In this document: piece after piece, positions 8,792-17,926 of the stretch | Layout: every line of letters begins with the position of its first letter | Position numbering within the stretch: position 1 is the stretch's first letter | Assembly (NCBI RefSeq): GCF_042654985.1 | Contig: NZ_JBHSMT010000030.1 | Location: 1-64,000, forward strand | DNA: 64,000 nucleotides | Reading direction: 5' to 3' | Origin: Paraherbaspirillum soli | Lineage (GTDB): Bacteria; Pseudomonadota; Gammaproteobacteria; Burkholderiales; Burkholderiaceae_D | Notes under the pieces: generated by a model | The model's input: only the letters and a program-made list of their open reading frames with translations | What the model was told of the DNA's origin: nothing | The model's database searches: none | Translations under genes and position numbers: made by a program

Positions 8792-9766
8792 CTATGCCAA
8801 TTCTTCAGCGATCAAATCCAACGATAATTCTTCCAGCGAATAACCGGCTGCCGCCCAAGCTTCGAGACCGCCTTGCAACGGACGCACACGTGTATAACCG
8901 CGATCCATCAGCATCTTGGCGACTTTGGCCGCCGAGATTTCGTTCGGGCAGGTGCAGTACAGGATGATTTCACGATCGCTAGGCAAGTGGCCGATATACG
9001 CGTTGAGTTCATCCATCCGGCCGAGATCCACCGGCAATGCCCCCGGAATGCGGCGCGGTTCAAGCTGGCGGCCGACCGCGGAACGGACGTCGACAATCAC
9101 AGGGTTGTCGCCGGACTTCATCAAGTGCTGCAATTCGTCGACGCTGATGCGCGCCATCCGCAGCGTATTGACCAGGTGTCGCCGCTGCCACCATTTGAGC
9201 CCGATATACAGCGCCAGCAATCCCGCCAACAGCATGATGGCAATCGTGCCCATGCTTTCCAGGCGGGCAAACAGATACTCGATCTTGGCGTGAAACAAGC
9301 GGCCGGCGCCGACCGCCGCCCCGATCCAGACAATCGCGCCAACGCTATCGAAGAACAAGAACGAAGGCCAGCCGAGTTTCATCGCCCCCGCCATCGGCGG
9401 CGCCATGGTGGACAGGCCGGGAACGAACTTGGCCGCCATCAGCAAACTGCCGCCCCAGCGCCTGAAGCTGACTTGCGCCTGCATCACACAGGAATTCGGG
9501 GACAGCGAGACCCGGCACAACAGCCTGAGCACACGGTTGCCGAAACGTCGCCCGGCCCAATACCAGACCGCATCGCCGATGATGCAGGCGGCCAACGACA
9601 CGGCAAAAACCGCGGACAGCGACAGCTTGCCATCCGCTGCCAACGCCCCGGCAACGATCATGGTGGGCACCGCCGGCAACGGCAAGCCGAGTTGCTCCAC
9701 CAGGACATTGGCAAATACCAGTAATAGCCCGTACTGGGCTATCAACACTATTAAATTCTGCATCAT
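8792..9766 (-). CDS. DedA-family membrane protein fused to a rhodanese domain
   Basis: 324 residues. The first 205 or so form a DedA/SNARE-associated membrane domain with several hydrophobic helices. DedA proteins act in membrane lipid (undecaprenyl phosphate or phospholipid) homeostasis and resistance to envelope stress. The C-terminal 110 residues are a cytoplasmic rhodanese domain; the active-site loop ILYCTCPNE carries the cysteine, followed by a final RPLQGGLEAW element. The active loop is CTCPNE, so sulfur transfer is possible but unproven. The gene converges on the M23 peptidase gene with only 32 bp between stops. Confidence 0.85.
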   Translation of the reverse strand: MMQNLIVLIAQYGLLLVFANVLVEQLGLPLPAVPTMIVAGALAADGKLSLSAVFAVSLAACIIGDAVWYWAGRRFGNRVLRLLCRVSLSPNSCVMQAQVSFRRWGGSLLMAAKFVPGLSTMAPPMAGAMKLGWPSFLFFDSVGAIVWIGAAVGAGRLFHAKIEYLFARLESMGTIAIMLLAGLLALYIGLKWWQRRHLVNTLRMARISVDELQHLMKSGDNPVIVDVRSAVGRQLEPRRIPGALPVDLGRMDELNAYIGHLPSDREIILYCTCPNEISAAKVAKMLMDRGYTRVRPLQGGLEAWAAAGYSLEELSLDLIAEELA

Positions 9767-9812
9767 CGCTTAACTGCCTTACGTGCTCTCGGCATTGCCT
9801 TGGACCGGGAAT

Positions 9813-10463
9813 TTATTTATGGCCGGGCGTGTGGACTGCAATCCAGTGGCCGAGTTTGGATGCCTTGGTTCTCAGATAGTGCTCGTTAAAAGGATTGCGA
9901 TTAAGCAGCAGCGGCAGCCGTTCGGTCACCGGCACCCCATGCTGTTGCAGTGCATCCATCTTGCGTGGATTATTGGTCATCAGCCGAAGCTCGGTAATCC
10001 CGAGGTAATTCAGGATCGGTTTGCATTGGCCGTAATCGCGCAGGTCGGCATCGAACCCCAGTTTATGGTTTGCCTCTACGGTATCGGCGCCGGCATCCTG
10101 TAGCCGGTAAGCGCGGATTTTGTTAATCAAGCCGATGCCGCGCCCTTCCTGTCGCAAATAAAGCAGCACGCCGCGACCTTCCGCCGCAATATTTTTCAGT
10201 GCGCCTTCCAGCTGCGCGCCGCAGTCGCAGCGTTGGCTGAACAAGGCATCGCCGGTCAGGCATTCGGAATGGAGGCGCGCCAGCACCGGCTCGCCATTCG
10301 CCACGTCGCCCAGCGTCAACGCCAGATGTTCTTTACCGGTAACGGTGTCGAGAAAAGCATGGAGCTGGAACGTGGCCCAGGGCATCGGCAGGTCACATGA
10401 GGTGACGTATTCGAGATTTTTTTCGCGCAACGATGCGGATTTTGTGTCTGCATGCTCATGCAT
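9813..10463 (-). CDS. ribA: GTP cyclohydrolase II
   Basis: 216 residues, the normal single-domain length. It opens GTP to 2,5-diamino-6-ribosylamino-pyrimidinone phosphate, the first step of riboflavin synthesis. The three zinc cysteines Cys68, Cys79 and Cys81 (HSECLTGD and QRCDCGAQL) are in place, as are the catalytic LRQEGRGIGL loop (103-112) and the conserved ADLRDYGQ and NNPRKM blocks. It is a stand-alone ribA, not fused to ribB. The 35-bp gap to the DedA gene suggests co-transcription. Confidence 0.95.
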   Translation of the reverse strand: MHEHADTKSASLREKNLEYVTSCDLPMPWATFQLHAFLDTVTGKEHLALTLGDVANGEPVLARLHSECLTGDALFSQRCDCGAQLEGALKNIAAEGRGVLLYLRQEGRGIGLINKIRAYRLQDAGADTVEANHKLGFDADLRDYGQCKPILNYLGITELRLMTNNPRKMDALQQHGVPVTERLPLLLNRNPFNEHYLRTKASKLGHWIAVHTPGHK

Positions 10464-10865
10464 GGTGGCCCCGCAAAACGGTCAATTTCATAGTTGATAA
10501 CATAACTGGGTGTGGGTAAGGTAAGTCGGGTCGCGGCTTGCCGCTCAAAAGACGGCTTGGCGAAAGCGTTCGGCCCCATGGCTGTCTATGGCATGACGGC
10601 CGGCGGCGATGCGGCAAGGGCTTGGATACATCAGATCGATGCTTGAACAGTTGTTTGAATAATGCATCGCACGATTTTATCAAACTGTGCAGCCGGCTGT
10701 TTAATCAGCCCTTGATTGAACAACAATTCGTCGGGGCACGGTGCATATCTGCACTTTCCGTCATCAAAACCGTGAGCACGGAACTCAGCGCAGTTCAAGT
10801 ACGACGCAGAAAAACATTGCCAGAGAGCTACACCGTGGATAAGAATTTAGACATGGATAAGATTT
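10464..10865. other. intergenic region between ribA and the hpaR cassette
   Basis: About 400 bp with no supported gene. The open frame in front of hpaR is not conserved-looking coding sequence. Near its right end (10831-10866) is a 36-bp stretch that is 72 percent identical to the sequence around the hpaR start codon (11009-11044). I see no FMN riboswitch. Confidence 0.45.
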
Positions 10866-10984
10866 GGTCGCCTCCAAAAGCCGCAGCCAGCGCCCCAAGA
10901 TCAGGGCGACAATACTGCAACGCTTACTCATACGGACGTATGGCATCGACAATCTCACCTCTGCAGCAGGTATTTAAAGGTGAT
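10866..10984 (-). repeat. dispersed repeat copy D, directly upstream of hpaR
   Basis: About 119 bp of the dispersed inverted-repeat family, inverted relative to copy A and with an internal deletion. It starts TCGCCTCCAAAAGCC, contains CACCTCTGCAG (seen in copy A as CTGCAGAGGTG) and ends CTGCAGCAGGTATTTAAAG, matching the other element end. It is diverged and ends 45 bp before the hpaR start codon. Confidence 0.6.
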
Positions 10985-11029
10985 CATTCAACGGCTAGCC
11001 GGTATCAAACCATCGACAGAAATTCAGAA

Positions 11030-11587
11030 ATGGACAATATTTTGAAACGTCGCAATCTCGCATTGCTATTACTTCAGACACGTGAGTGCGTGGTGCGCAA
11101 TTTTCGCCACATCCTGCATCACTACGAATTAACTGAGCAGCAATGGCGCATCATCCGGACGCTCAGCGAGCGAGAGACCATGGAACAGCGGCAAATTGGC
11201 GAAACATGCCAGATCCTCAGTCCAAGCCTGGTGGGTGTGCTGGCGCGCATGGAAGAGATCGACCTGGTCGAACGTGCGCGAGTGGACGCCGACCAGCGCC
11301 GGGTACTGGTTTCCCTTACCGCGAAAAGCCAGGCGTTGGTGCAGGAAATAGCGCCTTTGATTGAAGCCCAATACCAAAACCTGGAGTCAGGCGTGGGCTC
11401 TAAAACCGTGCGCGATTTGTACCAGGCGTTGGATCGTTTCCTGGCCAAGCAAGACATCCCGATCGCGGCAGTAGAATTGCCGGGGCGCTCAATAGAAAGG
11501 TCGGCTGCAGGAGTGAAACAGCGGCGACCGGCGGCAGCCGCCATAAGGGCGCGCACCAGACATGCGCCGGCCAAGCCGCACAGGTAA
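11030..11587 (+). CDS. hpaR: MarR-family regulator, HpaR type (homoprotocatechuate degradation)
   Basis: 185 residues from ATG 11030; longer upstream in-frame starts cross a repeat and are rejected. The core matches HpaR repressors: RNLALLLLQTRE at the N-terminus, LTEQQWRIIRTL, then the winged-helix block CQILSPSLVGVLARMEEI and DADQRRVLVSLT. HpaR represses the hpa meta-cleavage operon and is relieved by hydroxyphenylacetates or homoprotocatechuate. In Escherichia coli hpaR sits beside the operon; here the hpa genes begin 36 kb away. The last 40 or so residues are a basic, Arg/Ala-rich tail not typical of HpaR. The gene is bracketed by repeat copies D and B, and its stop codon abuts copy B. 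Confidence 0.8.
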   Translation: MDNILKRRNLALLLLQTRECVVRNFRHILHHYELTEQQWRIIRTLSERETMEQRQIGETCQILSPSLVGVLARMEEIDLVERARVDADQRRVLVSLTAKSQALVQEIAPLIEAQYQNLESGVGSKTVRDLYQALDRFLAKQDIPIAAVELPGRSIERSAAGVKQRRPAAAAIRARTRHAPAKPHR

Positions 11588-11670
11588 GGGCACCTCGAAA
11601 ACCTGCCGCAGGGTTTGGCAAGCCCGCCAATCCCGGGGCTGTGATGCTCGCCACGGTTTGTCGAGATGCC
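11588..11670 (+). repeat. dispersed repeat copy B, directly downstream of hpaR
   Basis: 83 bp. It starts GGGCACCTCGAAAACC and ends GGTTTGTCGAGATGCC; the two ends are inverted repeats. Internally it matches copy A (CAGGGTTTGGCAAGC..CGCCAATC..CGGGGCTG) but lacks about 60 bp of the middle. It begins on the base after the hpaR stop codon and ends 3 bp from the convergent phosphodiesterase gene. Confidence 0.7.
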
Positions 11671-11673
11671 ATC

Positions 11674-12603
11674 TTACTGCTGACATCGCGGACGCCCAGC
11701 CATCATGCGCGGTGAATCGACCAGTACAGCATCCACTCCCAGGCAGGCCATGGCCCGATAGTCTTCTACGCTATTGATGCCGATGGCGAGAATTTCCACG
11801 TTCGGATTAGTCCTGAAGCAAGCGATCGTGTTCGGCGACCAAGTACGTGCGCGAACCTTGGACACGCCCTCACCCAGCGTGAACTTCTCGATGACCTGAA
11901 CATCCCTGCGATACTCGAAACCTGCAGCTGAAGATGCTGGCGGCGGGTTTTGGCAAGCGCCGCCAAGCGCCGTCTGGAACAAACGGGTGCGCGTGTCATC
12001 GCGAGATTCGAACATGCGCGCTTTCGGATATGTTGCAAACGCCATCTGATAAGCGGCGTCAGTCGAATAAATCCTGACTCGCTCCCAGGCGTCCTGCTCA
12101 TCCAGTACCTGCGCCACCGCTTTGGCCTGGACATCAGCCGGCACCGCTTTCATATCCAGCAGTATCGGCACATTAGGCGGCACCACAAGGAGCGCCTCGC
12201 GTAAAGTCGGAATGGCGGGAGCTTGCTCACGATAGGGGTAGCTCACCACGCCCGCAGCGTCGATTCGCTTGAATTGCCACGCCGCGTTCACCCGGGCCAG
12301 CTCGGCCACTGTCTTGTCGCGCACCGGACCGGCGGCATTGGTCAACGCCGACAGGTCTTGCGGACGGTATAGTACCGGCACATTGTCACGGCTGATCTGT
12401 ACGGAAAGCCAAATTCCGTCGGCGCCGTCGGCAAGCGACTGGCGGATCGCCAGCAAGGTGTTTTCCGGATAATCTCCGGTTCCGCCTCGATGAGCGATCA
12501 CCAGCGGTTTAGAGCCGGACCATGCGCCATCCGGCTGAAAGGCGCAGCCAGCGAACAAACCTGCAGCCAGCGTTGCGGCGATTGACAATTGGAGTCGTTG
12601 CAT
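11674..12603 (-). CDS. glycerophosphodiester phosphodiesterase-like lipoprotein, degenerate active site
   Basis: 309 residues with a lipoprotein signal ending LFAGC (Cys20). The GDPD TIM-barrel is recognisable: IAHRGG (His38, Arg39), YPENT (Glu47, Asn48), an ILLDMK strand and a final GVDAVLVDSP. In active GDPDs the next element carries E-x-D metal ligands and an HD pair. Here the same place reads GADGIWLSVQ (Trp65 and Ser67) and PVLYRPQDL (Arg80, Pro81), so three metal or acid-base residues appear lost. It may bind rather than cleave a glycerophosphodiester, or act on something else. It lies convergent with hpaR. Confidence 0.75.
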   Translation of the reverse strand: MQRLQLSIAATLAAGLFAGCAFQPDGAWSGSKPLVIAHRGGTGDYPENTLLAIRQSLADGADGIWLSVQISRDNVPVLYRPQDLSALTNAAGPVRDKTVAELARVNAAWQFKRIDAAGVVSYPYREQAPAIPTLREALLVVPPNVPILLDMKAVPADVQAKAVAQVLDEQDAWERVRIYSTDAAYQMAFATYPKARMFESRDDTRTRLFQTALGGACQNPPPASSAAGFEYRRDVQVIEKFTLGEGVSKVRARTWSPNTIACFRTNPNVEILAIGINSVEDYRAMACLGVDAVLVDSPRMMAGRPRCQQ

Positions 12604-12718
12604 TTGTGTGATTTCCTTATTACGTGAGGGCTATTCAAAAACTGTCCGCCACGGCGACTTGGAGGGCAATGCGGTCGTGCACGAGCCGGTGCTGCATGTT
12701 CATGCATGAACAAATACG

Positions 12719-13525
12719 TCAGCAGCTCAATGCATCGCCCGCAAAGATATAACCCTTGCCATGTATCGGACGCACCGGCAGTTCCAGGCCCAGCAGCCGT
12801 GCACGTTGCCGCAAGCGACTGATCTCAACCGCTAGCGCCCGCTTGTTCGGAGTACCGTCGGCTCCGCGTCCAGTGCCGGACCAGACGATGGCGTACAGCT
12901 CGCTGCTATGGATTTCTTGATTGGGCCTGGCCAGCAATGCCGACAAAAGACAGCGCTCCTTGGGACGCAAGGTAAGCTGTGTGCCGTTTGGACTGACCAG
13001 CGTGGTGCCGCCATTGATCAGATGCCACGCTTGCGTCTTCCGCGAACGCGAACCAACGTGCGCCGCGACTCTGTAATCCAGTGAATGTTCGGCCTGCTCG
13101 GTCAGCGTCGGAGCCATGTACAGCATGTCCCGCCAGCCCTCCACCACTCGGGTCTTCCAGCGCTCCAGATGCCGATCCATGGCCAGCACGGCGTTGGCAA
13201 ACTCCCGCGTTAGGCCGCCGTCGCAGATACAGACATCCGCACCAGCTTGCAATACCGAGATCCGGTCATCCTCACTTGCGTCGCCCGCCAGCACGGCGAG
13301 AATGCCGATAATGTCCGCTGACGGCAACGGTCCGAGCACTGCGCAGATGTCGGCCACATCCCCCACCAATACCAGCAGGCTGGCCGGTTTTCTACGCAAG
13401 CCACGGTAAAGCGCGTGCGTATTGGTGCACCCAAAGACGGCAAATCCATCACTCGGCAACTCACGCTGAATCCGGTCAGCCAATGTCTCGGTCTTGCAAT
13501 ACAAGACAATATCAAGCGCTTTCAT
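12719..13525 (-). CDS. atypical response-regulator-like protein with OmpR-type winged helix
   Basis: About 268 residues. The start at 13525 is chosen because GGGAGAG precedes it; an ATG 15 bp upstream has none. The N-terminal half looks like a receiver-type alpha/beta fold (ALDIVLYCKTE..LLVLVGDVADI), but the acidic pocket and phospho-acceptor context are poorly conserved. The C-terminal 95 residues are a Trans_reg_C winged helix: LTLRPKERCLLSALL, then a recognition region ALAVEISRLRQRA and the wing IHGKGYIF. It is probably a DNA-binding regulator not driven by ordinary phosphorylation. It follows the hybrid kinase gene by about 290 bp on the same strand. Confidence 0.7.
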   Translation of the reverse strand: MKALDIVLYCKTETLADRIQRELPSDGFAVFGCTNTHALYRGLRRKPASLLVLVGDVADICAVLGPLPSADIIGILAVLAGDASEDDRISVLQAGADVCICDGGLTREFANAVLAMDRHLERWKTRVVEGWRDMLYMAPTLTEQAEHSLDYRVAAHVGSRSRKTQAWHLINGGTTLVSPNGTQLTLRPKERCLLSALLARPNQEIHSSELYAIVWSGTGRGADGTPNKRALAVEISRLRQRARLLGLELPVRPIHGKGYIFAGDALSC

Positions 13526-13817
13526 GCTCTCCCTAATCAATCCGGTGAATCAAGCACGCGTCCAACACATGGAAGACTTGCCCGACTCGCGGTGCCGTGC
13601 TCGCTGCCGCGAACAAGTCCTTCCTCATCCGTCGATTCTCCTCACGCCGAAAGCGCGAACAGCGGATGGAACTCGACTTATTTTGCGCATCCTGGGCTAT
13701 TCCTGATATAGGGCTTTTACTAATTTCCTTTAGGAATTAACTGAAATTTTGACGCTATCAATAAAACAACTTGCCGCGGCGCTTGATCTGGCAGGCTTCG
13801 GGCCAGCGGCTCACGCT

Positions 13818-16800
13818 TTATGGCGCAGCAGTCTGCATCTGTATACCTAGAGCTCGCTCCACATTGTTCTTGAAAGTCTGGTAGCGCAGCGCTGAAATAT
13901 CTTCCATGCCGCCCTCCCTGCAACCGCGTTCGATGCCTTCACACTGCGCCGCCAAATCGCCTTCCCTAAGAATGGACAGAGCCCCTTTGACCTTGTGCAG
14001 ACGACGCAGGAAAGCCAGCTTCTCGCCCTCCTTGAACGCTTGATCCAGGACCTGTTTATCTTGCCTCCAGCTCTCGACAAACAGTGCGCGTAGCTCGGCG
14101 TGCTTGACGTAAAGCTCGGTTGGCTTGGCGGCCGCGCTCGGCCTGGCGCTCCGCAAGATCGCCTCTGGTTGAGCAAACACTTGCTTGAGAAGCCGTTCAA
14201 GCTGCACGATGGACACTGGCTTGTTCAACACCGCCAGCACTCCCGCTGCCCGCACCGCCGGCGTTGCCAACGTCAGCATGCCGGCGGTAATCAACACCAA
14301 TGGCGCCGCACTGCCCTGCTCTCGCAATGCGGCCGCCAATGCCAGCCCATCCATGCGAGCCATGCCTTGGTCGCTCAACACCAGGTCATAGTCGTGCGCA
14401 CCACATTTGTCGAGCGCCTCTTGACCATCTCTTGCCTGATCGACTCGGGCATAGCCCAGCGCAGCCAGGTAATCTCGCAACAAACGCCGGCTGACCGCAT
14501 CGTCATCCACAATGAGCACCGACTCTTCATGCGCGGCAACCGATTGCGCCGCAGCGTTTGCCGACGGACCCCGCGGCAGGTCAAGCACTCCGCCGGCGGC
14601 CAGCACACAGGCCTTATACAGCCCATCGCGGGAAAGCGACGTCACCCGTATACCGTGTTCCGAGTGCTCCGGCTCCATCGGCCCGGACCACGACGCCACG
14701 ACGATCTGCTTGAAGTGCTGTAGACCGCAGGCTGATGCCGGCGGCGTATCGCAGTCGTCGCCACCGGCAATCAGCAGAATCGTGTCACGTCCATCCTCGA
14801 ACCTGATCGTCTCAGCCCGATGGTCGGCGGTTCGCACCGTCGCTCCCCAGGCAATGCATTGCCTGATCAGCAGATCGCGCCATGGCCCAGCATCACACAG
14901 CAACAAGATTTGACATCGCAACGCAGGCGCTGAGCTGTCCGGCTTCCAATGCTGTTCGAGTGCAAACGGTATTTCGCACGAAAACACGCTCCCCGCCCCT
15001 GCTTCGCTGGCGACGCTGATCTCTCCCCCCATCAATTCCGTCAGGCGCTTGCACAAGGACAGGCCAAGACCCGTGCCACCGGTACTCTGCCGCTCATCGC
15101 CGACCTGAATAAAGGGAGCGAACAGCCGCTGTTGGTCCGCTCGAGAAATCCCGACGCCTGAATCGATGACTTGAAAGCGGATGATGCGCTCGCCGCTCGC
15201 GCACGTGATCGGGCAAACACCGATGCTGATTTGTCCAAGCCGCGTGAACTTGGCCGCATTGCTCAACAAATTCAACAGGATCTGCTGCAAGCGCCGACTG
15301 TCGCCGATGGCCTGCACCGGCGTCTCAGGATCAATCAGGCAAAAGAAGCGGACCCCGTGTTTTGCAATGACCGGCGCATATGTCCTGGCACAGGATTCGA
15401 CTAACTCGACCAGGTTGAAACCAGCGTTGTTCAAGGTCAGTTCGCCCGCCTCGATTTTGGACAGATCGAGGATATCGTTGATCAACGACAGCAATGCATC
15501 GAATGATTGTCTGATGGTACGTGCCAGAGCCAAATGTGCCGGCGCCAGCGGCTCCCGTTCCAGCAACTCCAGATTGCCCAGCGCTCCATGTAGCGGCGTG
15601 CGAATCTCATGGCTCATGGCGGCCAGGAACAGGGACTTGGCCTGGTTCGCCTCGTCCGACGCCCGTTTCGCGGCGCGCAATAATTGCTCGCTGATGACGC
15701 GTTGGCTGTTGTCGGTCAAGCCGCATAGCAGCACGGCTCTACCCGCGTAGCGAGTGGGACTGACTACCACGCCCACGTGGCGTATACCGCCATCCGGGGA
15801 TGACGACTCCCACGACAACTCCATCAAGCTGTTATTTGGCGTGGCGTTGCCGTTTCGGGCATGGCGTTCCAGCAGCATGCGGTAGAACGCCTGTGCTTGG
15901 TCGGCAGTGCTGGAGGTCAGTTCCATCGCGAGCGCATTCTGGGCGACAATCTGCCCGGAGTTCGCATCCAGTACGCACAGCCCGACTGGTGCGGTCGCCA
16001 CCAGCGTACGATTAAATGCCTCGCTTTCGTAGACCTGACGAGCATCGCGCTGCAAGGGTGCGAAAACTCTGCGATCGAAAACGATCACCAGACCCCATAA
16101 AATAAACAGTACCAGCAACATCAGGCCTAGGGTCAGCAGCAATTCACTCTGAATACTGCGCAGCACTTTATCCCAGTCGAACGCATAGACTGCCGTCCAG
16201 TTCGGGCCAGGCACACGCTGATACAGAAAAAAAGTAGCCCCGATCCGAGTCGAATGGGGCTGGTCGTCGCTCACCTTGAAATGCGGTGCTTGCGCCAGCA
16301 CCAGTTGCCCCAGTTGCGAGTGCCTGTCGTCCTGTTGATTGACATCGTAAATGTGGGATTTGTCGCTGGACAGAACGAAGAAGCCGGGATCCCGGTTCGG
16401 ATTGGTAAAGTAGTAGCTGAAATTTTCGAACGGGATCGACGCCACCACAACCGCAATCCGCCGGTCGCCGTCATACACCGGGCCGCCGAATTGGGCGACC
16501 AGCATCCCGCTAATCGGATCCCGGTTCAATGGTATCCATACGACTCGGCGCTGTTTCAGCTCAGCCGACGAATACTGGGCCAGCACCGCCTCCACTGCAC
16601 TGGTTTGACGTTTGATGAAGTCCGCTAGCCGGAATGAAGCATCGATTGCGGGCGCGTATTGTGCCCCCCATGGCGGCACGATCGCGATGAAACGGCCGGC
16701 GGGGTCATAGGTATAGCCGCCCAGCGGGTGTCCCAATTCGCTATTGTTCAAGCGCGCGGCGGAAGGGACATCGCGTACCAGCTTCAATAATTCTTCCAGC

Positions 16801-17243
16801 CGTTCCACATCTTCGGGAGCGGTCAACGTGCTCATCACGCCATACGGAACCTGGGTCAGGTCGAGGCCGGTAATAATAGGCGCCTGGGCAGTCATCAGTT
16901 GCGCACGATATTTTTCCAGCGGAATCAAGTCATGCTTGTGCAGCAACCAACGGGCCTCGTAGCTATCCAGGAATTGCTTGAGCCTGGCCTCCATGCGCAG
17001 GACTTCAGCGCGCGCATAGTCGCGCTGGGTGGCAAAAACCAGGCTTTGATCATTGATCGCCCGTTGAATCCGTGACGCCAAGGCCAGGCCGACTGAAATC
17101 AAAATAAGCACGGTCAGGATGGCGCTGCCAATGTACAACAGCAGTCTCGAATATCGCCCTAATGCCATCGAGGATGGCGGATTCTGGCTCGGCTTGTGAC
17201 TACGGATAGCTTGTTGCAAGCCGGGGTTGACGGGCATCGACAT
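13818..17243 (-). CDS. membrane hybrid histidine kinase with receiver and HPt domains (RcsC/BvgS-like)
   Basis: 1141 residues. TM1 (about 34-57) and TM2 (about 366-389) flank a large periplasmic sensor. A PAS-like region (about 405-515) precedes the H-box AAMSHEIRTPLHG with His545, then a HATPase domain with GTGLGLSLCK. A degenerate domain of about 110 residues leads to an intact receiver (VDDDAVS; phospho-acceptor Asp958 in LVLSDQG; Lys in LNKPVS), and an HPt domain with His1083 in HKVKGAL. The phosphate path is therefore His545, Asp958, His1083, then Asp67 of the regulator encoded 5 bp upstream. Architecture resembles RcsC/BvgS-type virulence or envelope sensors. Ligand unknown. Confidence 0.88.
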   Translation of the reverse strand: MSMPVNPGLQQAIRSHKPSQNPPSSMALGRYSRLLLYIGSAILTVLILISVGLALASRIQRAINDQSLVFATQRDYARAEVLRMEARLKQFLDSYEARWLLHKHDLIPLEKYRAQLMTAQAPIITGLDLTQVPYGVMSTLTAPEDVERLEELLKLVRDVPSAARLNNSELGHPLGGYTYDPAGRFIAIVPPWGAQYAPAIDASFRLADFIKRQTSAVEAVLAQYSSAELKQRRVVWIPLNRDPISGMLVAQFGGPVYDGDRRIAVVVASIPFENFSYYFTNPNRDPGFFVLSSDKSHIYDVNQQDDRHSQLGQLVLAQAPHFKVSDDQPHSTRIGATFFLYQRVPGPNWTAVYAFDWDKVLRSIQSELLLTLGLMLLVLFILWGLVIVFDRRVFAPLQRDARQVYESEAFNRTLVATAPVGLCVLDANSGQIVAQNALAMELTSSTADQAQAFYRMLLERHARNGNATPNNSLMELSWESSSPDGGIRHVGVVVSPTRYAGRAVLLCGLTDNSQRVISEQLLRAAKRASDEANQAKSLFLAAMSHEIRTPLHGALGNLELLEREPLAPAHLALARTIRQSFDALLSLINDILDLSKIEAGELTLNNAGFNLVELVESCARTYAPVIAKHGVRFFCLIDPETPVQAIGDSRRLQQILLNLLSNAAKFTRLGQISIGVCPITCASGERIIRFQVIDSGVGISRADQQRLFAPFIQVGDERQSTGGTGLGLSLCKRLTELMGGEISVASEAGAGSVFSCEIPFALEQHWKPDSSAPALRCQILLLCDAGPWRDLLIRQCIAWGATVRTADHRAETIRFEDGRDTILLIAGGDDCDTPPASACGLQHFKQIVVASWSGPMEPEHSEHGIRVTSLSRDGLYKACVLAAGGVLDLPRGPSANAAAQSVAAHEESVLIVDDDAVSRRLLRDYLAALGYARVDQARDGQEALDKCGAHDYDLVLSDQGMARMDGLALAAALREQGSAAPLVLITAGMLTLATPAVRAAGVLAVLNKPVSIVQLERLLKQVFAQPEAILRSARPSAAAKPTELYVKHAELRALFVESWRQDKQVLDQAFKEGEKLAFLRRLHKVKGALSILREGDLAAQCEGIERGCREGGMEDISALRYQTFKNNVERALGIQMQTAAP

Positions 17244-17248
17244 GCCGC

Positions 17249-17926
17249 TCAGACCAGGCGGCCAAGCGCTTCAATCAGTTCGATGTCGTTCTTGGCGCCC
17301 AGTTTTTTCATGGCGCTGCTTTTCTGTGCGCTGATAGTCTTGATACTGCGATGCGTATGGCGTGCGATGTCAGTCTGCGACATGCCGCGCTTATACAGAC
17401 GCAGCACTTCCAATTCACGCGGGGTCAGGTCGAACTGCGGAGACAAACCTTTCGGTCGATCGAACATGCGCTCCACCAGACCTCTGGCGGTGACCGGATC
17501 GACGTATTTTTGACCGTTCATTGCGCGCCGTATCACGTTCGGCAGCATCGCCAGGTCATCGTGGTTTTTGCTGATAAAACCGACCACGCCGATCGCCATC
17601 GCCTGACGGATCACAACCGGATCGTCATGCATCGTCAGCAGGATAATCTTGAGGTCGGGATACATTCGCGCAATACGCAGCAACATATCCAGTCCATCCG
17701 GCTGTTCATCGCCGTCGAACGAGAAATCCGTCAGCAATACATTGCAAAGCTGCCGCTCCAGGCCGGCAAAAATCTCGTCGACGTTGCGCGCCATGGACAA
17801 GACCCTGATCGACGGCTCGCCAAGCAGGATATTGCGTATGCCGTGCAACACAACAGCATGGTCGTCGGCAAGGATCACGCGGGCTTCGGGCTGTTCAGCA
17901 GGGGATGTTTGTTGGGTCAAAGACAT
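17249..17926 (-). CDS. LuxR-family response regulator, RcsB-like
   Basis: 225 residues. The receiver holds VILADDHAVVLHG with the acidic pair, phospho-acceptor Asp67 (LLTDFSFDGD) and the LLTMHDDP switch region. The C-terminal LuxR helix-turn-helix has LTPRELEVLRLY and RSIKTISAQKSSAMKKLG, which is close to the RcsB recognition segment and less like BvgA. It lies first in a two-gene unit with the hybrid kinase and is the expected acceptor of the HPt phosphate. Immediately upstream on the same strand is the FHA-like exoprotein gene, a plausible target. Confidence 0.88.
   Translation of the reverse strand: MSLTQQTSPAEQPEARVILADDHAVVLHGIRNILLGEPSIRVLSMARNVDEIFAGLERQLCNVLLTDFSFDGDEQPDGLDMLLRIARMYPDLKIILLTMHDDPVVIRQAMAIGVVGFISKNHDDLAMLPNVIRRAMNGQKYVDPVTARGLVERMFDRPKGLSPQFDLTPRELEVLRLYKRGMSQTDIARHTHRSIKTISAQKSSAMKKLGAKNDIELIEALGRLV

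Noticed and set aside
10464..10865. possible FMN riboswitch upstream of ribA or hpaR
   Set aside because: None of the conserved RFN-element blocks are visible on either strand.
11509..11587. treating the basic HpaR tail as a separate element
   Set aside because: It is in frame and continuous with the conserved domain; only its composition is odd, so it was kept as part of hpaR.
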